Assembly: GCA_965195225.1 (NCBI GenBank)
Contig: CBDAFL010000057.1
Coordinates: 1-64,000 of the forward strand
Direction: 5' to 3'
Source: JAHIKV01 sp965195225
GTDB taxonomy: Bacteria; Planctomycetota; Planctomycetia; Pirellulales; Thermoguttaceae
DNA: 64,000 nt
Part shown: in pieces, positions 17,617 to 25,329 of the stretch
Layout of the letters: every line of letters begins with the position of its first letter
Numbering within the stretch: the first letter of the stretch is position 1
Notes under the pieces: model-generated
Told to the model about the DNA's origin: nothing
The model's database searches: none
The model's input: the letters and a program-made list of their open reading frames with translations, nothing else
Made by a program: the position numbers and the translations under genes

Positions 17617-18432
17617 ATGGACGAGAGATTCGAGTTCGGCAGGAACTGGCGACGCTTTCTCCATGCGGTGAACGACGAACGGATCGAGCGGGCAACCTGC
17701 TCGTTGCAAACCGCGCTCGACGTCGAGTCACTGGAGGGCAAAACCTTTCTCGACGCCGGCTCCGGTAGTGGCCTGTTCTCGCTGGCGGCAAGAAAACTAG
17801 GCGCTACTGTCCGTTCGTTCGATTTCGACCCGGAGTCGGTCGCCTGTACAAATCGGCTGAAGGAACTATATTTCCCAAATGATCGACACTGGACCATCGA
17901 AGAGGCGTCCGTGCTCGACGCTGATTATCTTCGACGGCTGGAACGGTTCGACGTGGTTTATTCCTGGGGAGTGTTGCACCACACGGGCGACATGTGGGCG
18001 GCCCTGGGCAACGTCCTACCGATTGTCGATGACGCCGGACTGCTGTTTATCTCGATCTACAACGACCAGGGGCGGGCGAGCCGCGCGTGGCGGTGGATTA
18101 AAAAGCTATACAATCGAACGCCAAGCCCGTTGAGGCCGTTGATCCTGCTCCCCTGCGCGGTCCGGCTTTGGGGTCCGACGATGGGCCGCGACTTACTCCA
18201 CCTAAAACCTTTTCGTACTTGGCGTGAATACCGGAAAGAGCGAGGCATGAGCCCCTGGCGCGACGTCCTCGATTGGGTCGGCGGCTATCCGTTCGAGGTC
18301 GCCCGACCGGAGGAGGTAGTGAACTTCTGCCGAGCGGCGGGGTTAGAATTGCTGAACCTGAAAACCTGCGGCGACGGCCACGGCTGCAACCAGTTCGTTT
18401 TCCAAAAAAGGAATCCTCGCCACGACGCCTGA
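17617..18432 (+). CDS. Class I SAM-dependent methyltransferase
   Basis: A 271-residue Rossmann-fold methyltransferase. Motif I is FLDAGSGSGLFSLAA (about residues 46-60), and the acidic ribose-binding position is in SFDFDPES. The substrate loop is in YSWGVLHHTGDM. The C-terminal part (HLKPFRTWREYRKERGMSPW) is typical of a planctomycete/proteobacterial subgroup of unknown substrate. It is close behind rnhA and overlaps the coding-like start of the DUF2007-type gene. Confidence 0.82.
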   Translation: MDERFEFGRNWRRFLHAVNDERIERATCSLQTALDVESLEGKTFLDAGSGSGLFSLAARKLGATVRSFDFDPESVACTNRLKELYFPNDRHWTIEEASVLDADYLRRLERFDVVYSWGVLHHTGDMWAALGNVLPIVDDAGLLFISIYNDQGRASRAWRWIKKLYNRTPSPLRPLILLPCAVRLWGPTMGRDLLHLKPFRTWREYRKERGMSPWRDVLDWVGGYPFEVARPEEVVNFCRAAGLELLNLKTCGDGHGCNQFVFQKRNPRHDA

Positions 18433-18499
18433 CCCCGACCAGCCCGAAACGCTCCTCTCGGTCCCCAACGAGATCGAAGCGACGGTCATCGTAGACTAC

Positions 18500-19048
18500 T
18501 TGGATCAATGCGGCATCCGGGCCTTCGCCGCCGGAGGCTACACCGCGGGATTCAGGGCCGAAGCGCCGGGCGATGTGAAAATCCTCGTCAAACAAGCGGA
18601 CCTCGACCGCGCGCGGAAGGCGTTGGCTGAGAATCAGGACTACCAACTCGCGATCAATTGGTCGAATGTGGACGTGACGGAACGGAAAGGGGAGCAACAG
18701 CCCGCGAATGAAAACACTTGTGCCAAATCACAAAAACCGAGCGACACCTTTCGCTCCGCACTCAAGGACGGCATACTCCTGCAAGTCGTGTTTTCCGTCT
18801 TGGCTGCGCTAGTGACCACCCACGGGTTAAATCAAATATGTATTGTTGCAATTTTAGGATATTGGATCGGACTCGTTTTCATCGCGGTTCTACGCAAAAA
18901 TGCAACAACCAAAGTTGACCTGTTCTTCGTTCGGTGGGGCATTGTTTGGCTGATGATCGTCGTTCCGTTTCTCGCCAAACTGGTGTACGTTATCATCGGC
19001 GAAAGCGAACTAAGCGGACTGGAACGGTTGCTGAGATTCCATTGGTAA
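18500..19048 (+). CDS. DUF2007-like domain protein with C-terminal membrane segments
   Basis: The N-terminal part resembles DUF2007 (putative signal-transducing domain): NEIEATVIVDYLDQCGIRAF, then VKILVKQADLDRARKALAE. Three hydrophobic helices follow. The domain's first strand (LLSVPNEIEATVIVDY) is encoded upstream of the TTG used here as start. In that frame no ATG, GTG or TTG is found back to about 18413, where AAAAAAGGA precedes an ATC codon. Either a rare start or a frameshift is involved. The 3' end overlaps the convergent glycosyltransferase gene by 39 bases. Confidence 0.55.
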   Translation: MDQCGIRAFAAGGYTAGFRAEAPGDVKILVKQADLDRARKALAENQDYQLAINWSNVDVTERKGEQQPANENTCAKSQKPSDTFRSALKDGILLQVVFSVLAALVTTHGLNQICIVAILGYWIGLVFIAVLRKNATTKVDLFFVRWGIVWLMIVVPFLAKLVYVIIGESELSGLERLLRFHW

Positions 19049-20401
19049 ATCCGTTTCTGTCCGCGTAGGGTGGGGCAATCCCGCGGCCGCGGCCAACGCC
19101 ACCATCGGCATCGCCACGGCACGCATCCGCATGTCGGTCCAGAACACCGCGTGAACCGCCATCAGACATGCGACCAACAGCAGCCCCCAGACCCAGCCGG
19201 CGGAAGGCGAAACCCCAAGGGCTGGCCGCTTAAGCGGCCAGTTGGCGAAGATTCGCCAAACGCCAACCAACGCCAGAAGAAACTCCAACACGTACCAAAC
19301 CGCCACGGCCCAGCGCGCCAGCCGGCGGGCAAGCGATTCGTCCGCGACAACCCCGTGCGGCAGCGGCGACCAGAATCGGCTCAAACGGACCAGACACGAG
19401 TAAGCGAACGTGCCCGGTTCGCGGCGGATTGTCTGCCAAGCCTCGTCGTATGCCAGCCGATCGGCAGCGATTTCATTGCCTGGACGGCGTTGCTCCCACT
19501 CGGCGTTGAACCGGTCGGCCCGCCACACGTCGCCCCATTGGCCCGAGCGGAGCCACCGATAGAACTCGGGGTTGTTGGCCAGCAGCAGCGTGTATCCGCC
19601 GTGCGTGGTGGTGGCGATCGGCCGGCCGAATTGCAATTGATTGCGGATAACCCAAGGACTAAGCACGACCGCCGCGCCGAGCGCGAAGGCCGCGGGAAGG
19701 CGGAGATTGCTAAAAACTCTTCCGGGGGATGTTAGCCCCCGGCTATTCTTGTTTTGCAACAACCAGAATACGGTGCCTACGGCTATTATCCAGAGCAGCA
19801 GCGTCGGCCGGCAGAGCGCGCCAAGGGCCAGTACGGCTCCGGCAAGCATGGCGGCCGGAACCGACCGTTTTCCTACCCAAGTCAGCGCGATCAATCCGAC
19901 GACGGCCAGCAGCACGGCCGATGTTTCGGTCATGATTTGCGTCGATTGGAACAGCAGGATCGGATCGCAGGCGACCAGCAGCGCGGCGATGGCCGCGGCG
20001 CGGCGACCCAATCCCCACCAGTTCCCCAACACGAAAACCAACCCCACGGTGGCCGTACCGAGAATCACGTGCAAAACTCCGATGGCCAAGCGGCAGTAAT
20101 CGCCCGCGACCACGCAGCCGGTCAACAGTATTGGATAAAGCGGCGGACGAAATGCCGTGGGCGTCGCTCCGTGGCCAAAAGTGCCGTGCTCGACGAGATT
20201 TTCCGCCAGCCGCCGATAATCGTCCGTATCGGCCGTCAGCGCATCCGGAGTACACAGCAGCACACCGCCGCGGACCAGCAATGTCAGTAAGAGAAGGGTG
20301 AAGAGAGAAGAGAGAAGAGAGAACGAGGGAAAGCGAGGAGCGACACATGGCGGGTTTTCCTCTTCTCTCTTCTCTCTTCTCTCTTCTCTTTTCTGTTCCA
20401 T
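19010..20401 (-). CDS. ArnT/PMT-type (GT39-like) membrane glycosyltransferase
   Basis: A 463-residue multi-span membrane protein. Conserved pieces of the ArnT/dolichyl-phosphate-mannose superfamily are visible: ADTDDYRRLAENLVEHGTFG (catalytic acids in the first periplasmic loop) and PTAFRPPLYPILL. It should transfer a lipid-linked sugar to an acceptor on the periplasmic side. The acceptor is unknown. Its N-terminus is built from repeats: KREERREKREEEN comes from one heptamer arm and FSLLSSLFTLLLL, the first membrane helix, from the inverted arm. Two further palindromic repeats (19217-19243, 19722-19750) are in frame in loops. A later start cannot be excluded. Confidence 0.75.
   Translation of the reverse strand: MEQKREERREKREEENPPCVAPRFPSFSLLSSLFTLLLLTLLVRGGVLLCTPDALTADTDDYRRLAENLVEHGTFGHGATPTAFRPPLYPILLTGCVVAGDYCRLAIGVLHVILGTATVGLVFVLGNWWGLGRRAAAIAALLVACDPILLFQSTQIMTETSAVLLAVVGLIALTWVGKRSVPAAMLAGAVLALGALCRPTLLLWIIAVGTVFWLLQNKNSRGLTSPGRVFSNLRLPAAFALGAAVVLSPWVIRNQLQFGRPIATTTHGGYTLLLANNPEFYRWLRSGQWGDVWRADRFNAEWEQRRPGNEIAADRLAYDEAWQTIRREPGTFAYSCLVRLSRFWSPLPHGVVADESLARRLARWAVAVWYVLEFLLALVGVWRIFANWPLKRPALGVSPSAGWVWGLLLVACLMAVHAVFWTDMRMRAVAMPMVALAAAAGLPHPTRTETDLPMESQQPFQSA
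19217..19243. repeat. In-frame palindromic repeat in the glycosyltransferase
   Basis: AAGGGCTGGCCGCTTAAGCG... matches 43679-43704 in reverse orientation with one mismatch in about 27 bases. In the glycosyltransferase frame it encodes NWPLKRPALG between two membrane helices. Confidence 0.8.
19722..19750. repeat. In-frame CCGGGGGCTA palindrome in the glycosyltransferase
   Basis: TTCCGGGGGATGTTAGCCCC is a palindrome of the same kind as those at 47128-47214 and 57903-57958. It encodes SRGLTSPGR in the reading frame of the gene, within a loop. Confidence 0.7.
20289..20398. repeat. Inverted AGAGAAG heptamer arrays at the glycosyltransferase start
   Basis: GAAGAGA units (about 20297-20327) and the inverted CTCTTCT units (about 20358-20394) are separated by some 30 bases. 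The second arm runs up to the start codon (CAT at 20399-20401) and encodes the charged N-terminus. The first encodes the start of the first membrane helix. Confidence 0.8.
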
Positions 20402-20427
20402 GACGAGTTGAGTTCTCCGCGTTTAAT

Positions 20428-22821
20428 TTATTGTTGCAGCGAATATAGCAGGACGTTCAGTCCGATCCGGGCGGCGTCTTCGCGGGTATAGCCGCGACAA
20501 TCGAGCGTGGCGTGTTTCTCCAGCGCGCAACTCAGATCGAAGGGAGAAAAGACCACGCCCCAGCGGTCGCCGAACTTGATGCCTTCCAGGTCGGGCGGGA
20601 CTTTGCGTATCTTGTCCTTCAGCGGCTGGCCTTCCCCGGCCGACTCGGGGTCGCGGCGCGAAACGATCCGCAGGTCGGCCCCGCCGTACTTCGTGCTCAG
20701 CAGCGGATCGTCTGGTGGGATGCGTTCAAGTTTCCGGTCGGGAAAAATCTTCCTCATTTCGCGTCGGAACGACTCGCTGAACGCCCGGCTGGCGCAGATC
20801 GAGTCGGCCAGCACCATCCCGCCGCGTTCGATGTACAGTTTCAGCCGCTTGCGTTCGGCGTCGGTCAGCCGGAAGGCGCTCCGCCCATGCATGAACACCA
20901 GATGGTGATCCAGCAGGGCGTCGTCGGTAATGGCCAGCGGCTTCTCGTGGACGTGTGTTCGAAGCCGCAATTGGTCGGCGGCGGCGTCCATCAGGTTGAC
21001 GATTGCCCTTGGAGCGGAGTTGCATCCACCGGGATGTCGAAGCGTGGCAACGTACAACCGGCCGCGTTCGATCCGGTCGCCTGCCCGGCGAGTAGTCTTC
21101 GGCAGGAAGAAATCCTCCTTGGACTTCAGTTCCCGATTGGTGGCGTAGGCCAGGATGTTGATACCCAGCGCCATCGCGGCGTCGATCTGTTCCTGGACCA
21201 CTCGGCTATATTTTTCCCCCCGTCCCGGGCGCGACAACTCCCAGAGGCAGGAAAGCGAAGGCCGAGGATTGCCCGGCGGGTCTACCGGGGCATAGATTAG
21301 GCTCGTGCGGCAGCCGAACTCGACGCCCCAGAGCGGCCGCAATTGACGCGGATCGACTTTCTCCTCGGCGTACCAGATTGGGTGCTCCGGCTCGAGCAGC
21401 CGCAGTTTGTATTCCGGCTCGGGAAAAACCTGCCGCATCAATTTTCGGAAGCCGCGGTCGAAGCCGGTCTCGCCACAATACCCTTCGGCCAGCAGGAATC
21501 CGCCTCGGTCGAGGTAATCGCGGAGTTTTTGGGCCAGTTTCGTTTGCTCGGCGGGCTTTTTGGGCAACGGGCTTCGGCTGCCGCAAAGGTAAAGCACCGG
21601 CGTCTGCAACAGGTCTTCGACCGTGGCCAACCGCAGATCGATCACCTGCCAGGTCATGTCCCGCTTCCAGCCACGCTCAACGTAGTCGGTCAGATTGGCC
21701 ACGTCGCCGCGGTGCCGGTTCCAATCGTTGCCCGCGCCGTGTTGCAGTTTTCCCAACAGCACGGGCCAGCGCCCCTTGGATAGAAACAGCAGGGCGAACG
21801 AAGTGCCGACGACGGGTTGCGTTTCCGCGCCGCCCGTGCCGGTCCAAAATCCCGACAGCCCGTCTTGCCGGCGGATCAACATCTCGGCCCCTTCGCGGTA
21901 CCAGTCGGCGCGGTTTGACTGCCCCTGTCGTGAAGACAGCGGTATAAACCGCCTCGCGGTTAGCCGGCCAGCCCGCTCGAGACCGTAAAGATAGTAGAGC
22001 AGCCAGACTTGGCCGCCTGGATTGCGGCTGATGGAGTAGCGTTGTCCGAGCCATCGCAGTCCGTTTTCGATACGGTCGGCAACGTCGTCCTCACCGCCCG
22101 GGCAACAGTCGATCCGCTCGCCAACCACCCGCGCGTCGCTGGCGCTTACTCGGCCCGAGGCGATCACCAGCGAGGTGATTCCCGCGCAGGTCATGCTTCC
22201 GGTGCCTGGCTGTCTCAGCTTGTATCCCCAGGAGCCGTCCGCGTTTTGGGATCCCTTTCCACTCCAATAATTTTTAGCCAATAGCCAGGTTCGGGAATTC
22301 GCCGGCACTCCGACCCGTTCCGCCTCGTGGAGCGCCAACAGCGCGAATTGGGCATTCGAGTTGTCCCCCTCGTCGCCGCAACCGGGGCAGGTCGAATAGG
22401 TCCACGCGCCTTTGTACGGGCCGGCGGCGATTTGGTTGCCTTCGAGCCACTTCACGTTGCCGCGGATGAGCAGGCGGTCTTTTTCCGGCTCGGCGCGGGC
22501 AAAAACCATCGTTTGCAACGCGACGACGTAGGTTTTATCGGACTTGATCTTGCGGAGGTAACTTAGCGCCTTTTGCATTGATTCGTCTTCCGGCCCGACG
22601 CCGGAGTTCAACAATGCCAAGGTGCTAAGCGCGCTGATACCCCCCTCGAATCCGAGGGCTTCAATCCACGAGCCGTCGGCGCGTTGCTGCCCCTTGAGGT
22701 AATTCACCCCGCGATCAATCGCCTTTCGGACCTGCTCGGCGGTGAGTTCCGCCTGCACAGTCCCTACAATCGCCCCGAACGACCAGACGGCAAGCACGGC
22801 AACGGTCGCCAGACGCATCAT
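20428..22821 (-). CDS. DUF4159 protein with prenyltransferase-like repeats
   Basis: A 797-residue secreted protein. It has a signal peptide (about 1-24, ending TVQA), then an alpha/alpha-toroid of the prenyltransferase/squalene-cyclase repeat type (about 28-350, with LKGQQRADGSW motifs). Two DUF4159 domains follow (about 375-560 and 575-795; for example LRDYLDRGGFLLAEGYCG and LKLYIERGGMVLADSIC). DUF4159 is a glutamine-amidotransferase-like fold without clear catalytic residues. Planctomycetes often keep such genes beside MoxR clusters, as here, where it is divergent from moxR. A role in envelope or stress functions of that cluster is inferred. Confidence 0.82.
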   Translation of the reverse strand: MMRLATVAVLAVWSFGAIVGTVQAELTAEQVRKAIDRGVNYLKGQQRADGSWIEALGFEGGISALSTLALLNSGVGPEDESMQKALSYLRKIKSDKTYVVALQTMVFARAEPEKDRLLIRGNVKWLEGNQIAAGPYKGAWTYSTCPGCGDEGDNSNAQFALLALHEAERVGVPANSRTWLLAKNYWSGKGSQNADGSWGYKLRQPGTGSMTCAGITSLVIASGRVSASDARVVGERIDCCPGGEDDVADRIENGLRWLGQRYSISRNPGGQVWLLYYLYGLERAGRLTARRFIPLSSRQGQSNRADWYREGAEMLIRRQDGLSGFWTGTGGAETQPVVGTSFALLFLSKGRWPVLLGKLQHGAGNDWNRHRGDVANLTDYVERGWKRDMTWQVIDLRLATVEDLLQTPVLYLCGSRSPLPKKPAEQTKLAQKLRDYLDRGGFLLAEGYCGETGFDRGFRKLMRQVFPEPEYKLRLLEPEHPIWYAEEKVDPRQLRPLWGVEFGCRTSLIYAPVDPPGNPRPSLSCLWELSRPGRGEKYSRVVQEQIDAAMALGINILAYATNRELKSKEDFFLPKTTRRAGDRIERGRLYVATLRHPGGCNSAPRAIVNLMDAAADQLRLRTHVHEKPLAITDDALLDHHLVFMHGRSAFRLTDAERKRLKLYIERGGMVLADSICASRAFSESFRREMRKIFPDRKLERIPPDDPLLSTKYGGADLRIVSRRDPESAGEGQPLKDKIRKVPPDLEGIKFGDRWGVVFSPFDLSCALEKHATLDCRGYTREDAARIGLNVLLYSLQQ

Positions 22822-22984
22822 GCGGAACTCCCTCCAGCCGATTGCCGAAAAAACGGTGTGAATGTGACCATAAACATCTTAGAATTAAGCAGTTAAGTCG
22901 GCAACCACCCGATGCCGGCCCTGGGTGGTTTCGTCGGCCGCATGTAGAATGATAACATTATAAAACGTGCGAAACCGCAAGCGG

Positions 22985-23040
22985 TCCCGAACCCCGAGTC
23001 CCGATCCCCCGAACCCGAGTCCCGAACCCCGAACCCCCCA
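22985..23040. repeat. CCGAACC heptamer array directly before moxR
   Basis: Units CCGAACC, CCGAGTC and CCGATCC repeat at 7-bp spacing and stop at the base before the moxR ATG. No separate ribosome binding site can be seen. A GAAACCGCAAGCGG motif just before it recurs at 52388. Confidence 0.8.
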
Positions 23041-24060
23041 ATGTCCGTGAAACCGCGAAACCTCGGCGACGTGTTGCAGGAGTTCAGCCAGCACCGCCGC
23101 CTGATGCAGGAAGAATTACAAAAAGTCATCGTCGGTCAGACCGACGTGATCGAGCAGATGTTCGCCGCCATTTTCACCCGCGGCCATTGTCTTTTGGTCG
23201 GCGTTCCGGGGCTGGCCAAGACGCTGCTGGTTAGCACGTTGGCCCGCATCCTCGACGTGCAGTTCAAGCGGATCCAATTCACGCCCGACCTGATGCCCTC
23301 GGACATCACCGGCACGAACGTGCTGGAGGAGGACGATCGCGGCCGGCGTGATTTCCGCTTCGTCCAGGGTCCGGTGTTCACCAACATCCTGCTGGCCGAC
23401 GAGATCAACCGCACACCGCCGAAGACCCAGGCCGCGCTGTTGCAAGCGATGCAGGAGCGGGAAGTGACCGTCGGGCAAGAGACCTATCCGTTGCCCGACC
23501 CATTTTTCACCATCGCCACGCAGAACCCGATCGAACAGGAAGGGACATACCCGTTGCCCGAGGCCCAGTTGGATCGCTTTATGTTCAACATCAAGGTCGA
23601 TTACCCATCGGCCGAGGAGGAGCAGCGGATCCTGGCCACCACCACCCGCGGCGAGCGCCCCGAGGTCCACAAGGTTCTTTCGGGCAAGGCGATCGTCAAC
23701 CTGCAAAATCTGGTGGGCAAGGCGGCCGTCAGCGAGTACATCGTGCAATACGTCTCGCGGCTGGTCCGCTCCACTCGGCCCAAAGACCCCTCGGCGCCCG
23801 AGTTCGTCCGCGAACTGGTCGATTGGGGCGCCGGTCCCCGCGCCGGTCAGTTTTTGATCCAGGGAGGCAAGGCATTGGCGGCGATGGACGCCCGGTTCTC
23901 CGTCTCGATCGAGGACGTGCAGAAAATAGCCATCCCGGTTTTGCGCCACCGCATCAGCACAAACTTTCAAGCCCAAGCCGAGGGCATGACCAACGAGGAC
24001 ATCATCGAACGTCTGATCCGCGAGACCCCGCCGCCGGTAATACCAAAGTATGAAAAATAG
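23041..24060 (+). CDS. MoxR-family AAA+ ATPase
   Basis: A 339-residue AAA+ ATPase of the MoxR family, thought to remodel or load metal-dependent VWA proteins. Walker A is GVPGLAKT (54-61), Walker B is LLADEINR (about 118-125). The sensor TQNPIEQEGTYPLPEAQLDRF is fully typical. It is first in a run of four genes (moxR, DUF58, BatA-like, VWA) on the plus strand, which is the classic order. The start codon directly follows a heptamer array. Confidence 0.93.
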   Translation: MSVKPRNLGDVLQEFSQHRRLMQEELQKVIVGQTDVIEQMFAAIFTRGHCLLVGVPGLAKTLLVSTLARILDVQFKRIQFTPDLMPSDITGTNVLEEDDRGRRDFRFVQGPVFTNILLADEINRTPPKTQAALLQAMQEREVTVGQETYPLPDPFFTIATQNPIEQEGTYPLPEAQLDRFMFNIKVDYPSAEEEQRILATTTRGERPEVHKVLSGKAIVNLQNLVGKAAVSEYIVQYVSRLVRSTRPKDPSAPEFVRELVDWGAGPRAGQFLIQGGKALAAMDARFSVSIEDVQKIAIPVLRHRISTNFQAQAEGMTNEDIIERLIRETPPPVIPKYEK

Positions 24061-24177
24061 TGGAGAGTGGAGAGTGGAGAGTGGAGAGTCCGAATAGATG
24101 CTATCCACTATCCACTATCCACTATCCACTATCCACTATCCACTATCCACTATCCACTATCCACTATCCACTATCCA
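24061..24177. repeat. Opposed heptamer arrays overlapping the DUF58 start codon
   Basis: Four GTGGAGA units begin at the moxR stop codon (about 24060-24088). After about 12 bases come eleven perfect CTATCCA units (24101-24177). The A of the last unit is the A of the ATG of the next gene. The two unit types are near-complements, so a long imperfect stem is possible. This is the most regular heptamer array of the window. Confidence 0.9.
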
Positions 24178-25073
24178 TGTCCACCGCCGAAAAATACCTG
24201 AAGCCCGAAGTGATCCGCCAGATCAAGCGGCTGGACCTGCGCGCGCAATTTATCGTGAAGGGTTTCTTGCAAGGGCTGCACGCTAGCCCGTTCCACGGCT
24301 TTTCGGTCGAGTTCAGCGAACACCGCAAGTACACGCCCGGCGACGACCCCAAGGACATCGACTGGCTGGTCTACGCCAAGACCGACAAGTATTACGTCAA
24401 GAAGTTCGAGGCCGAGACGAACGTCACCGGCTATCTGGTGATGGACCTGAGCCGCTCGATGGGCTACACCTATCGGCAGGAACTGACCAAGTTCGACTAC
24501 GCCATCTGTCTGGCCGCGGCGCTGTGTTACCTGATGGTCCATCAGCAAGACCCGGTCGGCCTGCTCACCTTCGACCAGAAGATTCGCCACAGCCTGCGTC
24601 CCAAGGCGCGGCGGAGACAGATCGGCGACGTGCTCTCGCTGTTGGCCAACCTCAAGCCGGAGGGCGAGACGGACATCGCGCAGAGCCTCGTCCAAGTGGC
24701 GGCCATGCTCCGGCACACCAGTCTGGTGATGGTTTTCTCCGATCTGTTGGCCGACCCCGAGCCGGTCATGCAATCGCTCTACCGGCTGCGGCACGGCGGG
24801 CACGACGTAATCCTCTTCCACGTGCTGGACGAGGCCGAGGTCAATTTCCCATTCCGAGGCATGGTCGAGTTCGAGGAACCAGAGAGCCGGCAGCTAATGA
24901 CCCTCGACGCCGACGGCTTCCGCGGCGCGTACCTCTCCGAGGTCGAGTCGTTCCGCGAAAACTATCGCCGCGAGTGCTATCAGGCCGGGGTGGACTACGT
25001 GCCGCTGGACACCAGCATGCGCTTCGACCGGGCGCTGGGGGAATACTTGATGCGGCGGAGCGAGCGGGGGTAA
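24177..25073 (+). CDS. DUF58 protein of the MoxR cluster
   Basis: A 298-residue DUF58 protein with a VWA-like core. The family signature is FSEHRKYTPGDDPKDIDW (about residues 42-59). A degenerate MIDAS is MDLSRSMG (D-x-S-x-S). It is the standard partner of the MoxR ATPase encoded just upstream. The frame is open through the repeat to 24060, but the family starts at MSTAEKYLKPE, so 24177 is used. Normal spacing for a ribosome binding site is taken up by the heptamer array. Confidence 0.9.
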   Translation: MSTAEKYLKPEVIRQIKRLDLRAQFIVKGFLQGLHASPFHGFSVEFSEHRKYTPGDDPKDIDWLVYAKTDKYYVKKFEAETNVTGYLVMDLSRSMGYTYRQELTKFDYAICLAAALCYLMVHQQDPVGLLTFDQKIRHSLRPKARRRQIGDVLSLLANLKPEGETDIAQSLVQVAAMLRHTSLVMVFSDLLADPEPVMQSLYRLRHGGHDVILFHVLDEAEVNFPFRGMVEFEEPESRQLMTLDADGFRGAYLSEVESFRENYRRECYQAGVDYVPLDTSMRFDRALGEYLMRRSERG

Positions 25074-25329
25074 TGCGTTTAGCCCCGGCGTCCACGCCGG
25101 GAATTTATCGTGAACCGTGTGATCGTTTGCACAACGACGACTAACCGCTTGCGGCTTCGCAATCGAGCTGTTACGTCATGAATCAATTTGATCCCATCAT
25201 CAACTGGTCGTTTGTCGCGGACGCGGAGCGTCCGGTCAGTGCGTTCCCACGCGGAGCATGGGAACGAGCATGGTCAAATACTCCCGAATCCCGTCCCTCG
25301 TCCCCCGTCCCCCGCCCCTCGCCCCTCCC
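25074..25329. repeat. Repeat-filled gap before the BatA-like gene
   Basis: A short palindrome (GCCCCGGCGTCCACGCCGGG) lies near 25081. CCGCTTGCGGCTTCG (about 25145) recurs at 31098. At 25218-25268 there is a close copy of the GACGCGGAGCGTCC..CCCACGC element of 5868-5918. At 25281-25329 seven degenerate 7-bp units (CCCGTCC / CCCCGTC type) end at the base before the next ATG. No gene is seen. Confidence 0.75.

Noticed and set aside
24101..24177. CRISPR-like array
   Set aside because: Units are 7 bp and follow each other without spacers. There are no cas genes in the window.
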